Shown piece after piece: positions 44,080 through 53,025 of a stretch of 64,000 nt of DNA. A model generated the notes under the pieces. The model saw nothing but the letters and a program-made list of their open reading frames with translations. It ran no database searches and was not told the DNA's origin. Position 1 is the stretch's first letter. The number at the start of each line of letters is the position of its first letter. Origin of the DNA: Hungatella sp. (lineage in GTDB: Bacteria > Bacillota > Clostridia > Lachnospirales > Lachnospiraceae); NCBI GenBank assembly GCA_009712635.1, contig WASS01000020.1, forward strand, positions 691,208 to 755,207, given 5' to 3'. The position numbers and the translations under genes are program-made.

Positions 44080-44622
44080 TTATGCCTCTCTGGTTAAGAT
44101 CTTTTCATAGAGTTCAAACCATGGGATTCCATACTCTCCGTAACCTAAATCCGCCTTTCCGGCAAAGCAGTAGCCAAGCTTCCTGTACAGCTGAATGGCA
44201 GGCGTATTCCTTTCATTTACATCAAGGCGGATTACGGTTCTTTTCTGCTCTCTGGCTTTTTCTTCTGCAAATTCCAGTAATATTTTCCCAAACCCTCTTC
44301 CAAGGAAATCTGGATGGACTAAAAAGGTATGGATCACTGCAACATCCTCTGGTTCCGTCTCCTGACTCCAGGTCACTGTTTCATATCCCTTTTCCTGTAA
44401 CTGGTTAACGACTACGGAACCGGCTATTTTATCTTCTGCCCAAAGCACATAAAGAGTTCCCTCTTTCACACCTGCCTGTGCATCTTCTTTTGTGGGATAA
44501 ATTCCTTTTTTCCAGCCCGGATAATTAATATGACTTTCCAGGTGGTCATTTACCGCATCGTAAAGATCCGCAATCTGCTCTATATCCTCTGAACTTCCCT
44601 GTACTATGGTAAATTCCTTCAT
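44080..44622 (-). CDS. GNAT family N-acetyltransferase in the cobalamin operon
   Basis: A 180-residue acetyltransferase-type protein. The acetyl-CoA binding segment is visible as VHPDFLGRGFGKILLEFA, and the later VNERNTPAIQLYRKLGY is the usual C-terminal part. The frame opens at 44748, but ATG at 44622 overlaps the cbiA stop as ATGA and begins at MKEFTIVQG. It is inserted between cbiA and cobT, 3 bp before cobT. Its substrate is unknown, and GNAT enzymes are not part of the known pathway. Confidence 0.85.
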   Translation of the reverse strand: MKEFTIVQGSSEDIEQIADLYDAVNDHLESHINYPGWKKGIYPTKEDAQAGVKEGTLYVLWAEDKIAGSVVVNQLQEKGYETVTWSQETEPEDVAVIHTFLVHPDFLGRGFGKILLEFAEEKAREQKRTVIRLDVNERNTPAIQLYRKLGYCFAGKADLGYGEYGIPWFELYEKILTREA

Positions 44623-46013
44623 GATTTCTTCCTCTGTTGTGTTATAACCTGTCTGCAAGCTTCTAAAAACCGTTTGGGAAGCCCGGGATTGGAAGGGTAA
44701 TAGAAATGGGGGAAGCCTGCCATTACATGATCTCTGGTCAGAACACAATCCCAGCTCACATCCCTGCCAGGCTTTCGTGCCTGCATCTGTTCTCCATTGT
44801 TTGTGCTGTCCCAGTAATGAAATTCATGCCCTCTGATGGTCTCACCCTTTTTTAAAAATGGCATATCTTCTTTCGCCGCCGCTTCTATGTATCCAAACCG
44901 TTTTAATTTTCCTACAGGAAATGCTCTGCCCGGAATAATCCCTGCCATCAAAAATACATCATGCTCCTGTGATTCCAGTTCCTCGTGGAGATAGAGGAAT
45001 CCACCGCATTCTGCCAGTATAGGAATGTGGTTTTCGCTGGCCTCCCTTATTTCCTTCAGCATATTCTGATTTTCAGACAGCTGTTTTAAATATAGCTCCG
45101 GATAACCTCCACCGAGAATCAGCCCACAGATTCCATCTGGAAGATGGCTGTCCCGAAGCGGACTGAAAGGGATCAGCTGTGCCCCCATATCCTCTAACAT
45201 CTTTCTATTTTCCTGATAATAAAAGCAAAAGGCCTCATCAACGGCAATTCCCACCGGTATCTTCTCAACGTATGTGGTTGGTTCTTCCCATTCTTCATTT
45301 CCAGATTCCAAGGATAATTCAGGGGCAGTTCCTGATAACTGGAGAAGTCCGTCTATATCAACTGTTTCTTCCATTTTACATGCCAGATTCTTTAGTTTGT
45401 CTTTCAGTCCTTCTACTTCCCCCGGAAGAACCAGTCCCAAATGGCGGCTGGAAAAATCCGCCTCGTCGCATTGGGGAAGATATCCAAAAACGCGGATTCC
45501 CAGCGCTTCTATCTGAGGAGTCAGCCGTTGTGCCATAACAGGTGAGATCCTGTTTAAGATCACGCCTTCGATCCGGCTGTCATTTCTGTATTCCAAAAAA
45601 CCTTTACATACAGCAGCCAGAGACAGACTGGCACCCTTACAGTCAAGAATCAGTACCACCGGTGTATTCACTGCGCAGGCTACTTCATAGGAGCTTGCCC
45701 ACGTACTGTCTCCTCCCATTCCGTCGTAATACCCCATGACACCTTCTATTACAGATATTTCAGCAACTTTTGATTCCCTGAGAAAAAACTTTCTCACCGA
45801 TTCCTGATCCAGGAAAAATGTATCCAGATTTCCTCCGTCTATGCCAAGAACCGCCTTATGAAACATGGGATCAATATAATCTGGTCCGCACTTAAAGGAA
45901 CGGCAGGCAATGCCTCTTAAAAGTAACGCCTGCAAAAGTCCGCAGGTGATCATGGTTTTTCCGCTGCCGCTTTTGGGTGCAGCAAGCATGATTCTCTTAT
46001 TTTCCTGACTCAA
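44619..46013 (-). CDS. cbiA: Cobyrinic acid a,c-diamide synthase
   Basis: A 464-residue glutamine amidotransferase that amidates the a and c carboxylates. The P-loop is in APKSGSGKTMI (residues 10-20), with the glutaminase domain motif ILAECGGFLYL and a C-terminal EFHYWDS His. It overlaps cbiT by 17 bp and the GNAT gene by 4 bp. Confidence 0.95.
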   Translation of the reverse strand: MSQENKRIMLAAPKSGSGKTMITCGLLQALLLRGIACRSFKCGPDYIDPMFHKAVLGIDGGNLDTFFLDQESVRKFFLRESKVAEISVIEGVMGYYDGMGGDSTWASSYEVACAVNTPVVLILDCKGASLSLAAVCKGFLEYRNDSRIEGVILNRISPVMAQRLTPQIEALGIRVFGYLPQCDEADFSSRHLGLVLPGEVEGLKDKLKNLACKMEETVDIDGLLQLSGTAPELSLESGNEEWEEPTTYVEKIPVGIAVDEAFCFYYQENRKMLEDMGAQLIPFSPLRDSHLPDGICGLILGGGYPELYLKQLSENQNMLKEIREASENHIPILAECGGFLYLHEELESQEHDVFLMAGIIPGRAFPVGKLKRFGYIEAAAKEDMPFLKKGETIRGHEFHYWDSTNNGEQMQARKPGRDVSWDCVLTRDHVMAGFPHFYYPSNPGLPKRFLEACRQVITQQRKKS

Positions 46014-46578
46014 AAGACATTCCTCCTTCCCCTCCGAAGGAAATGATATAAACCGGGTTCTGCCCCATCATCATATGATAGCTGCCTGCTGTCTTTGCTT
46101 TTGAAACCTGCATCTGAACGATCTCTGCTTCTGTGGAATGTTTTTTCAGCCACAATAACATTTCAGATAAGGATTCCAAAGCAATGAAATTAGCGACAAC
46201 CCGGACTTTGGGATTCTTTTCTAAAACAAGATCCAAAACTTCTTCTAAATTTCCTGATGTGCCTCCCAGAAATACATGAGTTGCAGCTTCCAGCCCGGAT
46301 AATGCTTCCGGCGCAGTTCCTTTTACCACGGTAACACAGTCCGCCGCGAATTTCTCTTTATTCGCCTCTATGAGAACCTGTGCTTCCGGCTTCTTTTCCA
46401 CAGCATAAACCTTCCCACTGGTTAAATACCCTGATGCTTCTATGGATATGGAGCCAGTACCTGCTCCGATATCATAAAGAATGGAGTCCGGACTTAGTTC
46501 CAGTTTGGATACACAGACTGTCCGAACCTCGCTTTTGGTCATAGGGACATCGCCTCGGATAAACAATTCATCTCTCAT
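45997..46578 (-). CDS. cbiT: Cobalt-precorrin-6B C15-methyltransferase (decarboxylating)
   Basis: A 193-residue Rossmann-fold methyltransferase with the SAM motif YDIGAGTGSISIE near residue 35 and the segment VYAVEKKPEA. The start MRDELFIRGDVPMTKSEVR is characteristic of CbiT. It follows the CbiJ-CbiE fusion after 2 bp, and CbiE and CbiT together do the C5/C15 steps. Confidence 0.94.
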   Translation of the reverse strand: MRDELFIRGDVPMTKSEVRTVCVSKLELSPDSILYDIGAGTGSISIEASGYLTSGKVYAVEKKPEAQVLIEANKEKFAADCVTVVKGTAPEALSGLEAATHVFLGGTSGNLEEVLDLVLEKNPKVRVVANFIALESLSEMLLWLKKHSTEAEIVQMQVSKAKTAGSYHMMMGQNPVYIISFGGEGGMSFESGK

Positions 46579-46580
46579 TT

Positions 46581-47999
46581 TTACCTCTCAATCAATACTG
46601 CCGATAAGATATCAAACGTCTGGTTCTTAAGCGTTACAGGTGTACCTGTGGTAATCCGCTCATCTTCGTAGGATAACCGCTCGCCAACAGATAAACGTGC
46701 ATGCTCATATCCATTCTCTTCCAAAAGACTGCATAAGGCATTTACGGAATTACGCTTATCCAGCAGGGCGAATATTCTCTGGTGATGTTTCAGTTCTTCC
46801 AGAAGATCCCAGTCTCTGCCATGAAGGCTGATCAGCCGCACGTTCTCCCATCCGGTTTTCAGTCTTGCACATAAATAGGACACGGAAGAAATTCCAGGAA
46901 GAATCTCCGTCTCATAAAGTTTGAAATAGGGTTCTTCTAAAAGGACTGCTGCCATTTTCTCCGCACCGCTGTAAAAACCGGCATCGCCAGAGAAAAGAAC
47001 GGCAATCCGCTGATACTCTCCATGTTCATTCAGCCAGGGAAGGATATCCTTGCTTAAATAGTAGGGAAGCTTTAATATCTCAGGGTTTAAGTCTCCAATA
47101 TCATGAAGAATACGCTTAGCCCCGAATACAACCTGACAGCTCTTTAGAGTATTTAATGCCTTTACCGTCATCTGCTCCGGCCCGCCCATTCCGGTTCCTA
47201 TTAAATAAATGGCCCCTTTACAAAAAGAGGTCTCTGAGATCTTCCTCTTTATTAAAATTTCCTTTACTTCATCCAATCCCACACCCTCTTCGTCAATGGG
47301 GCGTCCGATTACAACGGCTGTAATGTTGCATAAAGAAGCTGCCTGCAGCTTTTCTAAAAACCCTCCTGCATGACCAGCCTCCTTTGTAACGAGATAACGG
47401 ATATTTAACTGCCGGATCATAGCCTGATTCAGTTCCAGAGAAAATGGTCCCTGCATCCCAATGATCCGGTTTCCCTTAAATCCCAGCTGTTCACAGGCAG
47501 CCAGAACGGAGGAAGAAGAAAGCACTCTTGCATAGACCCGTTCATCCCAGTTCTCAACCTTTGTATACCAGTCCAGTTCCTTGCTTCCTGTAGTTGCCAG
47601 CACATTGCCTGTATTCTGGTTTAAAAATCGGATGGCTTCCTCCATGGAATCCACCCAGACTACATGATCTCCATCCCCACTGTCTTTTAATGATTCCCGC
47701 AGTATTCTTAAGCGTTTCACTCCTGTCTGAGTACACGCAAGAAGAATATTCCTGCTTACCTCTGCTGCATAGGGGTGGGTGGCGTCTAATACAAGGGTGA
47801 TCCTCTTTTCCCTGATAAATGCCCCCATCTCTTCTGCGTCCATGGGGGTGTTGTGAATATGGAGAAACCGGCTTTCCAAAAGGAGCATCTTTCCATATCC
47901 TGTAGCAACACTGACCCATGCTTCAAGCTGGTTTTCATGGCAGAATTCGGCCAGAAGCCGCCCCTCTGTTGTCCCTCCAAAAATCAGTATTTTACACAT
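46581..47999 (-). CDS. cbiJ/cbiE: CbiJ-CbiE fusion: precorrin-6A reductase and precorrin-6B C5-methyltransferase
   Basis: A 472-residue protein with two enzymes in one chain. About residues 1-250 match CbiJ (GGTTEGR at 8-14, HPYAAEVS, TGSKEL), and about 255-472 match CbiE (LIGTGMGGPEQMT, FGAKRIL, SGDAGFYSG). The frame opens upstream at 48032, but ATG at 47999 has GAGG 8 nt away and overlaps cbiH by 8 bp. Fusion of consecutive pathway steps is known in some Firmicutes with other partners. Confidence 0.92.
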   Translation of the reverse strand: MCKILIFGGTTEGRLLAEFCHENQLEAWVSVATGYGKMLLLESRFLHIHNTPMDAEEMGAFIREKRITLVLDATHPYAAEVSRNILLACTQTGVKRLRILRESLKDSGDGDHVVWVDSMEEAIRFLNQNTGNVLATTGSKELDWYTKVENWDERVYARVLSSSSVLAACEQLGFKGNRIIGMQGPFSLELNQAMIRQLNIRYLVTKEAGHAGGFLEKLQAASLCNITAVVIGRPIDEEGVGLDEVKEILIKRKISETSFCKGAIYLIGTGMGGPEQMTVKALNTLKSCQVVFGAKRILHDIGDLNPEILKLPYYLSKDILPWLNEHGEYQRIAVLFSGDAGFYSGAEKMAAVLLEEPYFKLYETEILPGISSVSYLCARLKTGWENVRLISLHGRDWDLLEELKHHQRIFALLDKRNSVNALCSLLEENGYEHARLSVGERLSYEDERITTGTPVTLKNQTFDILSAVLIER

Positions 48000-48732
48000 T
48001 TTTGTATCCTCTCGGTGTGACCATTCGTCCATTAATCTCTCTGGTCATGGAATTTCCTATGTAAACGGTTGTAAACATATCCACATTGGTATCTTTTAAC
48101 TGGGAAAGAGTTAATACCTCCATCTCCTCCCCGTCTCTGCCAATATTTCTTACAAGCCCGCAGACCGTCTCCGGTTTCTGGTGCAGCAGCACAATTTCAC
48201 AGGCATTTTTCAGATAATCCGCCCGTTTTTTGCTTGAAGGATTGTATAAACAGATCACCATATCAGAACGGGCAGAATTCTTCAGTCTGTCTTCAATCAG
48301 CTCCATAGGAGTAAGAAGATCGCTTAAACTGATGACTGCAAAGTCATGGCCAAGAGGAGCGCCAAGTACAGCTCCGCCGCTTAAGGCTGCTGTAACACCG
48401 GGAATCACTTCAATTTCTAAGTCTGGTGAATCTTCTGCCAGCTGAAGAATAAGTCCGCTCATTCCATAGACACCGGAATCACCGCTGCATACCATAGCAA
48501 CCCGTTTACCTTCCTGGGCTTTTAAAATAGCCATCTGGCATCGTTCCTGCTCCTGGCGCATAGGGGTAGTAAGCATCTCTTTTTCCGGAAAATGTTCCCG
48601 CAAAAGATCTACATACACCGTATATCCCACAATGATCTCACTGTCTTTTAACGCATTCACCGCCCTGATTGTCATATCCTCATAAGATCCCGGGCCGATT
48701 CCTACCACATATAATTTACCTGTTGTTTTCAT
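47992..48732 (-). CDS. cbiH: Precorrin-3B/cobalt-factor III C17-methyltransferase
   Basis: A 246-residue methyltransferase of the tetrapyrrole methylase fold with GIGPGSYEDMT at the N-terminus, SGDSGVYGMSG, and ICLYNPSSKKR. The frame opens at a TTG at 48747, but ATG at 48732 has GGAAGG upstream and overlaps the cbiG stop as ATGA. It does C17 methylation and ring contraction. Confidence 0.94.
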   Translation of the reverse strand: MKTTGKLYVVGIGPGSYEDMTIRAVNALKDSEIIVGYTVYVDLLREHFPEKEMLTTPMRQEQERCQMAILKAQEGKRVAMVCSGDSGVYGMSGLILQLAEDSPDLEIEVIPGVTAALSGGAVLGAPLGHDFAVISLSDLLTPMELIEDRLKNSARSDMVICLYNPSSKKRADYLKNACEIVLLHQKPETVCGLVRNIGRDGEEMEVLTLSQLKDTNVDMFTTVYIGNSMTREINGRMVTPRGYKNV

Positions 48733-49766
48733 ATCATTACCTTCCAATCCAAGACTGCCGCAGCAACTGTCACGCCGGCAGCCGCTTCTTTTTTAACGAT
48801 CAGTTTTCCGCCCCCCAGTTCCTTTACACAGCAAAGTGCTGCCCGCTCGCATACATTGTCCACTCCTGTAATCTGCTTTACAAAGGAAGAAGGGGTAAAT
48901 TTCCCCTCGATTCCAGCAAGAATCTCTGCCGGATATGTATAAAAAGGAACGCCTGTGTCTCTGGCAAATTCACAGAGTCCTTCTTCCTCTTTCTTTAAGT
49001 CAATACTTGCACACCCCGCTATGGCAAGAGAGGATATATTATGTTCCTTTAATACACGGGTCACCCCGTCTTTTATGGCAGTAACAGAGGTGTTTTTCCT
49101 GCATCCGATTCCCAGTATCAGAATCTTTGGAATAAGTCTGAGTAAATGGTCCGTTTTCCCCTTCTCCCCAGAATCTGCAATTGTGATATACAGGCCGGTA
49201 TCCGCTTTTGCATCTAAGCATAATTCCTCCGGAAGCCTTCCATCTATGGGAAAGTCACTGTGAAACCCAACCGTTTCTCCCCTTAAAACAGCTGCTGATA
49301 CTTTTTTAACCATGTCAAGTTCTGTAATGGCAAGTCCCAGCCTTTTGGCAAATAAGTCTGCCGCAAATTTTCCATGTATATCGGTAGCAGTGGTAATTAC
49401 CGCCTGACCTCCCGTAATTTGAGCACTAAGTTCTGCCAGTTCATTGGCTCCCCCTAAATGCCCGGAAAGCACGGAAATACTAAATCTCCCCTGATCGTCT
49501 AATACCACCACTGCAGGGTCAACTGCTTTTCCTTTTATATAGGGAGCAATGGAACGGACTGCAATTCCCATGGCTCCAATAAACACAATTCCGTCTTTAT
49601 CAATAAACTGCTCTTTTGTCCACTCTCCCAAAGACGAAGTCAGAGGCTTTAATCCCGGTCCTTTTCCAAAGCCCTCACAATGCTCTCCCTCTTTTAGAAG
49701 TCCTTCCATCAGCCTAATAGCTGTACTGGCTCCTGCCTCCGTAAAGCAAATGACAGCAATTCTCAT
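48729..49766 (-). CDS. cbiG: Cobalt-precorrin-5A hydrolase
   Basis: A 345-residue enzyme that opens the delta-lactone and releases acetaldehyde, an anaerobic-pathway marker. The N-terminal and middle parts contain FIGAMGIAVRSIAPY and SGHLGGANELA, and the C-terminal CobE-like part has LGIGCRKNTS and ASIDLKKEE. Its start overlaps the cbiF stop as ATGA. Confidence 0.94.
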   Translation of the reverse strand: MRIAVICFTEAGASTAIRLMEGLLKEGEHCEGFGKGPGLKPLTSSLGEWTKEQFIDKDGIVFIGAMGIAVRSIAPYIKGKAVDPAVVVLDDQGRFSISVLSGHLGGANELAELSAQITGGQAVITTATDIHGKFAADLFAKRLGLAITELDMVKKVSAAVLRGETVGFHSDFPIDGRLPEELCLDAKADTGLYITIADSGEKGKTDHLLRLIPKILILGIGCRKNTSVTAIKDGVTRVLKEHNISSLAIAGCASIDLKKEEEGLCEFARDTGVPFYTYPAEILAGIEGKFTPSSFVKQITGVDNVCERAALCCVKELGGGKLIVKKEAAAGVTVAAAVLDWKVMI

Positions 49767-50530
49767 ACCGTCTCCCCGGTTCCTTTCCGAAATTCAGTGG
49801 TAAACGATGGATCGTAAAGAAGAGAGCGGCTGTAATTACTTTGTGACACCGCATCTCCCACCAGAATCAGAGCTGTTTTTTTTATCTGCTCCCTCTGGGC
49901 GCATTCTTCCAATGTGGAAACGGTACAAACAACGGTCTTTTCCTCTGGCCATGTTGCCTTATAGCAAATGGCTGCCGGTGTTTCCGGTGAGTATCCGCCG
50001 CGAATCAGCTCATTTGACAGTTCCTTTAACATTCCTGTACTTAAAAAAATCACCATGGTTGCACCATGAGATGCAAAAGACGCGATGGATTCCCGTTCCG
50101 GCACCGGAGTACGCCCTGCCATTCTGGTAATAATCACACTCTGTGTTACCTCAGGAAGCGTATATTCCATCTTCATTGCAGAAGCTGCGCCGCAAAAGGA
50201 GCTGACACCCGGGCAGATTTCATAGGAAATCCCCCTGTGATCAAGCTCGTCCATCTGCTCTCTGATAGCACCGTAAATGCATGGATCTCCTGTATGGAGG
50301 CGTACTGTCATTTTCCCGCCTGACTCTGCCTGTACCACTACTTCAATCACCTCTTCCAGGGTCATCTTAGCACTGTCATAAACAGCGCAGTCTGGCTTTT
50401 TATAATCCAGAAGAGCGGGATTTACCAGGGAACCTGCAAAGATAATGACATCCGCTTTTTCTAGAAGTTCTTTTCCTCTAACTGTTATTAAATCCGGTGC
50501 TCCCGGACCTGCTCCTACTATATGTACCAT
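49763..50530 (-). CDS. cbiF: Precorrin-4/cobalt-precorrin-4 C11-methyltransferase
   Basis: A 255-residue tetrapyrrole methylase. GAGPGAPDLIT is at residues 6-16, HTGDPCIYGAIREQM and the CGAASA segment are present, and the C-terminal ATWPEEK matches CobM/CbiF. It lies 2 bp after cbiL. Confidence 0.95.
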   Translation of the reverse strand: MVHIVGAGPGAPDLITVRGKELLEKADVIIFAGSLVNPALLDYKKPDCAVYDSAKMTLEEVIEVVVQAESGGKMTVRLHTGDPCIYGAIREQMDELDHRGISYEICPGVSSFCGAASAMKMEYTLPEVTQSVIITRMAGRTPVPERESIASFASHGATMVIFLSTGMLKELSNELIRGGYSPETPAAICYKATWPEEKTVVCTVSTLEECAQREQIKKTALILVGDAVSQSNYSRSLLYDPSFTTEFRKGTGETV

Positions 50531-50532
50531 AT

Positions 50533-51210
50533 TTACCTCACTATGATCAATGAATAATAACCTGCCTCGTCGGGTATCTCCACAAGGGAATGATAGACCC
50601 GCTCATCTGACATGCCGCAGTTCTCCACCATAACAGCCTCAAAACCCCCGGCACGGATCTCATCCTTAACCGCTTTCATCTGTCTTCCTGCTTTCATAAG
50701 AACCTTAACACCAGGAAGTTTTAATGCATCTTCTATCTGATAAGAGGCTGGGATTACGTGAAGCTCTTCCGCTCCTGTTACCAGAGGAATACCAAGCCTG
50801 GCGGCAACGGCACAAAATGATGTGATACCGCTTTCCAGCCGGGTGGCATATCCTTCCTTCCACAGCCTTTCTAAAAGATAACTGCAGGTGGAATAAATGG
50901 TCACATCTCCAAGGGTAATAAATCCCACATTCTCCCCTCGGTCCAGCCGTTCCATCACCGCCTTTGCCGCAGAATCATGGCTTTCTTTTAAAACTTTCTT
51001 ATCTTTTGTCATGGGCATAGGCAGATAAAGGCATTCCTTTTCCTCAATTTCAGGAACTGCCGCTTTTGCAATCTGGTATGCCGTACAACTATTTTTATCG
51101 CTGTGAGGGATGGCAATTACATCCATTTCCCGGATTCTTCGTACCGCTTTTAAAGTCATCAGTTCCGGATCTCCCGGCCCTACCCCAATACCATACATGA
51201 TTCCAGCCAT
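50533..51210 (-). CDS. cbiL: Precorrin-2/cobalt-factor II C20-methyltransferase
   Basis: A 225-residue tetrapyrrole methylase with GVGPGDPELMT near residue 8, TLGDVTIYST and SGITSFCA. It follows cbiD after 29 bp and makes the C20 methylation. Confidence 0.94.
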   Translation of the reverse strand: MAGIMYGIGVGPGDPELMTLKAVRRIREMDVIAIPHSDKNSCTAYQIAKAAVPEIEEKECLYLPMPMTKDKKVLKESHDSAAKAVMERLDRGENVGFITLGDVTIYSTCSYLLERLWKEGYATRLESGITSFCAVAARLGIPLVTGAEELHVIPASYQIEDALKLPGVKVLMKAGRQMKAVKDEIRAGGFEAVMVENCGMSDERVYHSLVEIPDEAGYYSLIIVR

Positions 51211-51239
51211 TTGTTATCCTCCTGTGTCCAATTACTTAT

Positions 51240-52394
51240 CTATTGTTTTATCATCTTAAGAGCATCCGGCGTCATGGAAAGAATACCAAGTGTATTGGAA
51301 AATGTGATAACTTCCACTGGAATTCCTCCTGTCCACTCTGTCATAAATGCCTTTATTCTTTTTACCACCTCAGACATTACCGGCTTTAGGACGCCCATCT
51401 CTTCTAATATTCCAGCTGCCGTCTCCATGGTGTTGGATTGCAGAATCACTTCTTTTTTATCACTGCTTAAAAACTCACTGGCACAATCCCAAAGCACCTC
51501 CATACGACGGTCTCCGTATCTGGAATGGGTGTTTTCCACCCCTCCCGCGACCTTAATCAGTTTCCCGATATGCCCCACAAAAAGGATCTGTTCAAACCCT
51601 TCTTCCTTTACCATAGTACAGGATTGCCGGATAAAATTACTGATGGTGACACCTTCCCCGACCGGAAGACTTAACTGATCTTTTATAAAAGACTCCCCAT
51701 AATTGCCAGGTGTCAGTATCACCCGTTTCAGACCAGCCACCGCTTTCATATGAAGCTCCAGCGAAATGGTGGCAGTCAGGGCCTCTTCACTCATAGGCTT
51801 TACAATTCCGGTTGTTCCAAGAATAGACAGCCCGCCTATAATTCCCAGTTTTGAATTAAAGGTCTTTTCTGCAAGTTTCCTGCCTTCTGGTATCCAGATA
51901 CAGATGAGCAGGGCGCCTTTATAATCTGCCGCTCTTCTTACTTCATCCACTTCATCAAAAATCATGGTTCTGGGTACTGGATTGATAGCCGGATATCCCA
52001 CAGGTGAAGAAAGGCCGGGTTTGGTTACCCGGCCCACACCTTCCGACGCTGTTAAAATCAGCTGCCCGAATTCTCCGGTCTTTTCTCTGACAAAAGAACA
52101 GCCGGCCGGAGATGCTCCATCTCCAGTTTCATCTAATAATTCCACAGATGCGTAGATGAGCGCCTGGTCTGTTACATCAGGGTCGTCACCTGCATCTTTT
52201 TTCACCGCACACCACACCTTGTCCGGCTTCATGACAACATGAAAAAGGGGCAGATCAGCTTCCGTCCCTTTTGGCGTCATTAGCTTCATATGTTGTAACT
52301 GGTTTCCCATAAGCAGCATTGCTGCTGCCGCTTTGGCAGCAACAGCCGCACAGGTGCCAGTGGTAAATCCGCATCGCAATTCTCTTTTATCCAT
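51240..52394 (-). CDS. cbiD: Cobalt-precorrin-5B C1-methyltransferase
   Basis: A 384-residue enzyme marking the anaerobic pathway. The N-terminal FTTGTCAAVAAKAAA and the middle GEGVGRVTKPGL-like segment (EGVGRVTKPGLSS) and LGTTGIVKPMSEEA are characteristic. It heads the first cbi operon, and its promoter leaves a leader of only about 17 nt. Confidence 0.95.
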   Translation of the reverse strand: MDKRELRCGFTTGTCAAVAAKAAAAMLLMGNQLQHMKLMTPKGTEADLPLFHVVMKPDKVWCAVKKDAGDDPDVTDQALIYASVELLDETGDGASPAGCSFVREKTGEFGQLILTASEGVGRVTKPGLSSPVGYPAINPVPRTMIFDEVDEVRRAADYKGALLICIWIPEGRKLAEKTFNSKLGIIGGLSILGTTGIVKPMSEEALTATISLELHMKAVAGLKRVILTPGNYGESFIKDQLSLPVGEGVTISNFIRQSCTMVKEEGFEQILFVGHIGKLIKVAGGVENTHSRYGDRRMEVLWDCASEFLSSDKKEVILQSNTMETAAGILEEMGVLKPVMSEVVKRIKAFMTEWTGGIPVEVITFSNTLGILSMTPDALKMIKQ

Positions 52395-52417
52395 ATTTCT
52401 CTTCCTCTTCGAAAAAT

Positions 52418-52446
52418 ATTATAAAAGATTTTTGCTTCCGGTGCAA
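52418..52446 (-). promoter_or_regulatory. Promoter of the cbi operon
   Basis: On the minus strand TTGCAC (52446-52441) and TATAAT (52423-52418) are 17 bp apart. Start near 52411 leaves about 17 nt before the cbiD ATG at 52394, without room for a riboswitch. Confidence 0.7.
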
Positions 52447-52465
52447 GGAATTTCCTGCTTTTTAC

Positions 52466-52687
52466 CTATACTTCCTCTTTTTTCTCCATTGCATCGTTCT
52501 TCAATTCTCTTTTTCTCTTGGTAATCAGACCGCCGATGCGGCCGCTTTCCTTTGCACTTAAACAGCGCCAGCCTCCTTTTATTACTTTTTCATCAAGGCC
52601 AAGCTCTGTGGCTATTTCAAATTTAAGTACCTCCTCCGGTTTTAAATTACGGGGATCGAAGGGTTCTGATTTTTTTCCTTTTGGCAT
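52466..52687 (-). CDS. Small acid-soluble spore protein, alpha/beta type
   Basis: A 73-residue basic protein. The segment FEIATELGL has the EIAxE site where the spore protease GPR cuts, and GRIGGLITKRKRE is the conserved DNA-binding end of alpha/beta SASPs. Such proteins coat spore DNA. It is a divergent member with long charged tails (about residues 1-15 and 61-73). It is preceded by AAAGGAG. A CATACTC sequence on the minus strand (52724-52718) resembles a forespore sigma -10, but no good -35 is seen. Confidence 0.8.
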   Translation of the reverse strand: MPKGKKSEPFDPRNLKPEEVLKFEIATELGLDEKVIKGGWRCLSAKESGRIGGLITKRKRELKNDAMEKKEEV

Positions 52688-52759
52688 ACTGTCGTTCTCC
52701 TTTCATAAATCTAAAAAGAGTATGCCCGTTTCAAATGGAAATAAACTCCATTTAACGAA

Positions 52760-52796
52760 AACAAAAAAGAAAGAAGCAAAAAAAGCCTCTCTCTTC
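52760..52796 (-). terminator. Terminator after the PspC gene
   Basis: A 12-bp stem with some G-T pairs (arms 52766-52777 and 52785-52796) around seven A bases, followed on the minus strand by a T-rich run. Between it and the spore gene lies a perfect repeat AAATGGA/TCCATTT with 7-bp spacer. Confidence 0.55.
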
Positions 52797-52807
52797 TTCG
52801 TTTTACG

Positions 52808-52987
52808 TTATCTTTTTGGTATAATCACGGCTGCAATGATATAGGCTACAATTCCGGAGCCCGTACAGGCAAGAATCGCCCATAAAAGGCGGATAATTGT
52901 AGGGTCTACATCAAAATATTCTGCAATTCCACCACATACACCACACAGCATTTTGTCCGTATCAGAACGGTATAATTTTTTCTCCAT
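52808..52987 (-). CDS. PspC domain protein, 59 aa
   Basis: A 59-residue membrane protein. It begins [16 protein letters not shown] and continues with [18 protein letters not shown], the core of the PspC domain, followed by one membrane segment ending in [16 protein letters not shown] precedes the ATG. It follows the DUF4097 gene after 38 bp and is a second PspC-like protein in the operon with the one at 55021-55269. Likely envelope stress or membrane-associated signalling. Confidence 0.85.
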   Translation of the reverse strand: MEKKLYRSDTDKMLCGVCGGIAEYFDVDPTIIRLLWAILACTGSGIVAYIIAAVIIPKR

Positions 52988-53025
52988 GTTTTAATCTCCT
53001 CTCTTGTTGTCACCAGGCTAATCTA

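Noticed and set aside
44623-44748. Upstream extension of the GNAT gene
   Set aside because: It overlaps cbiA coding by over 120 bp, and the ATG at 44622 gives an ATGA overlap and the family start.
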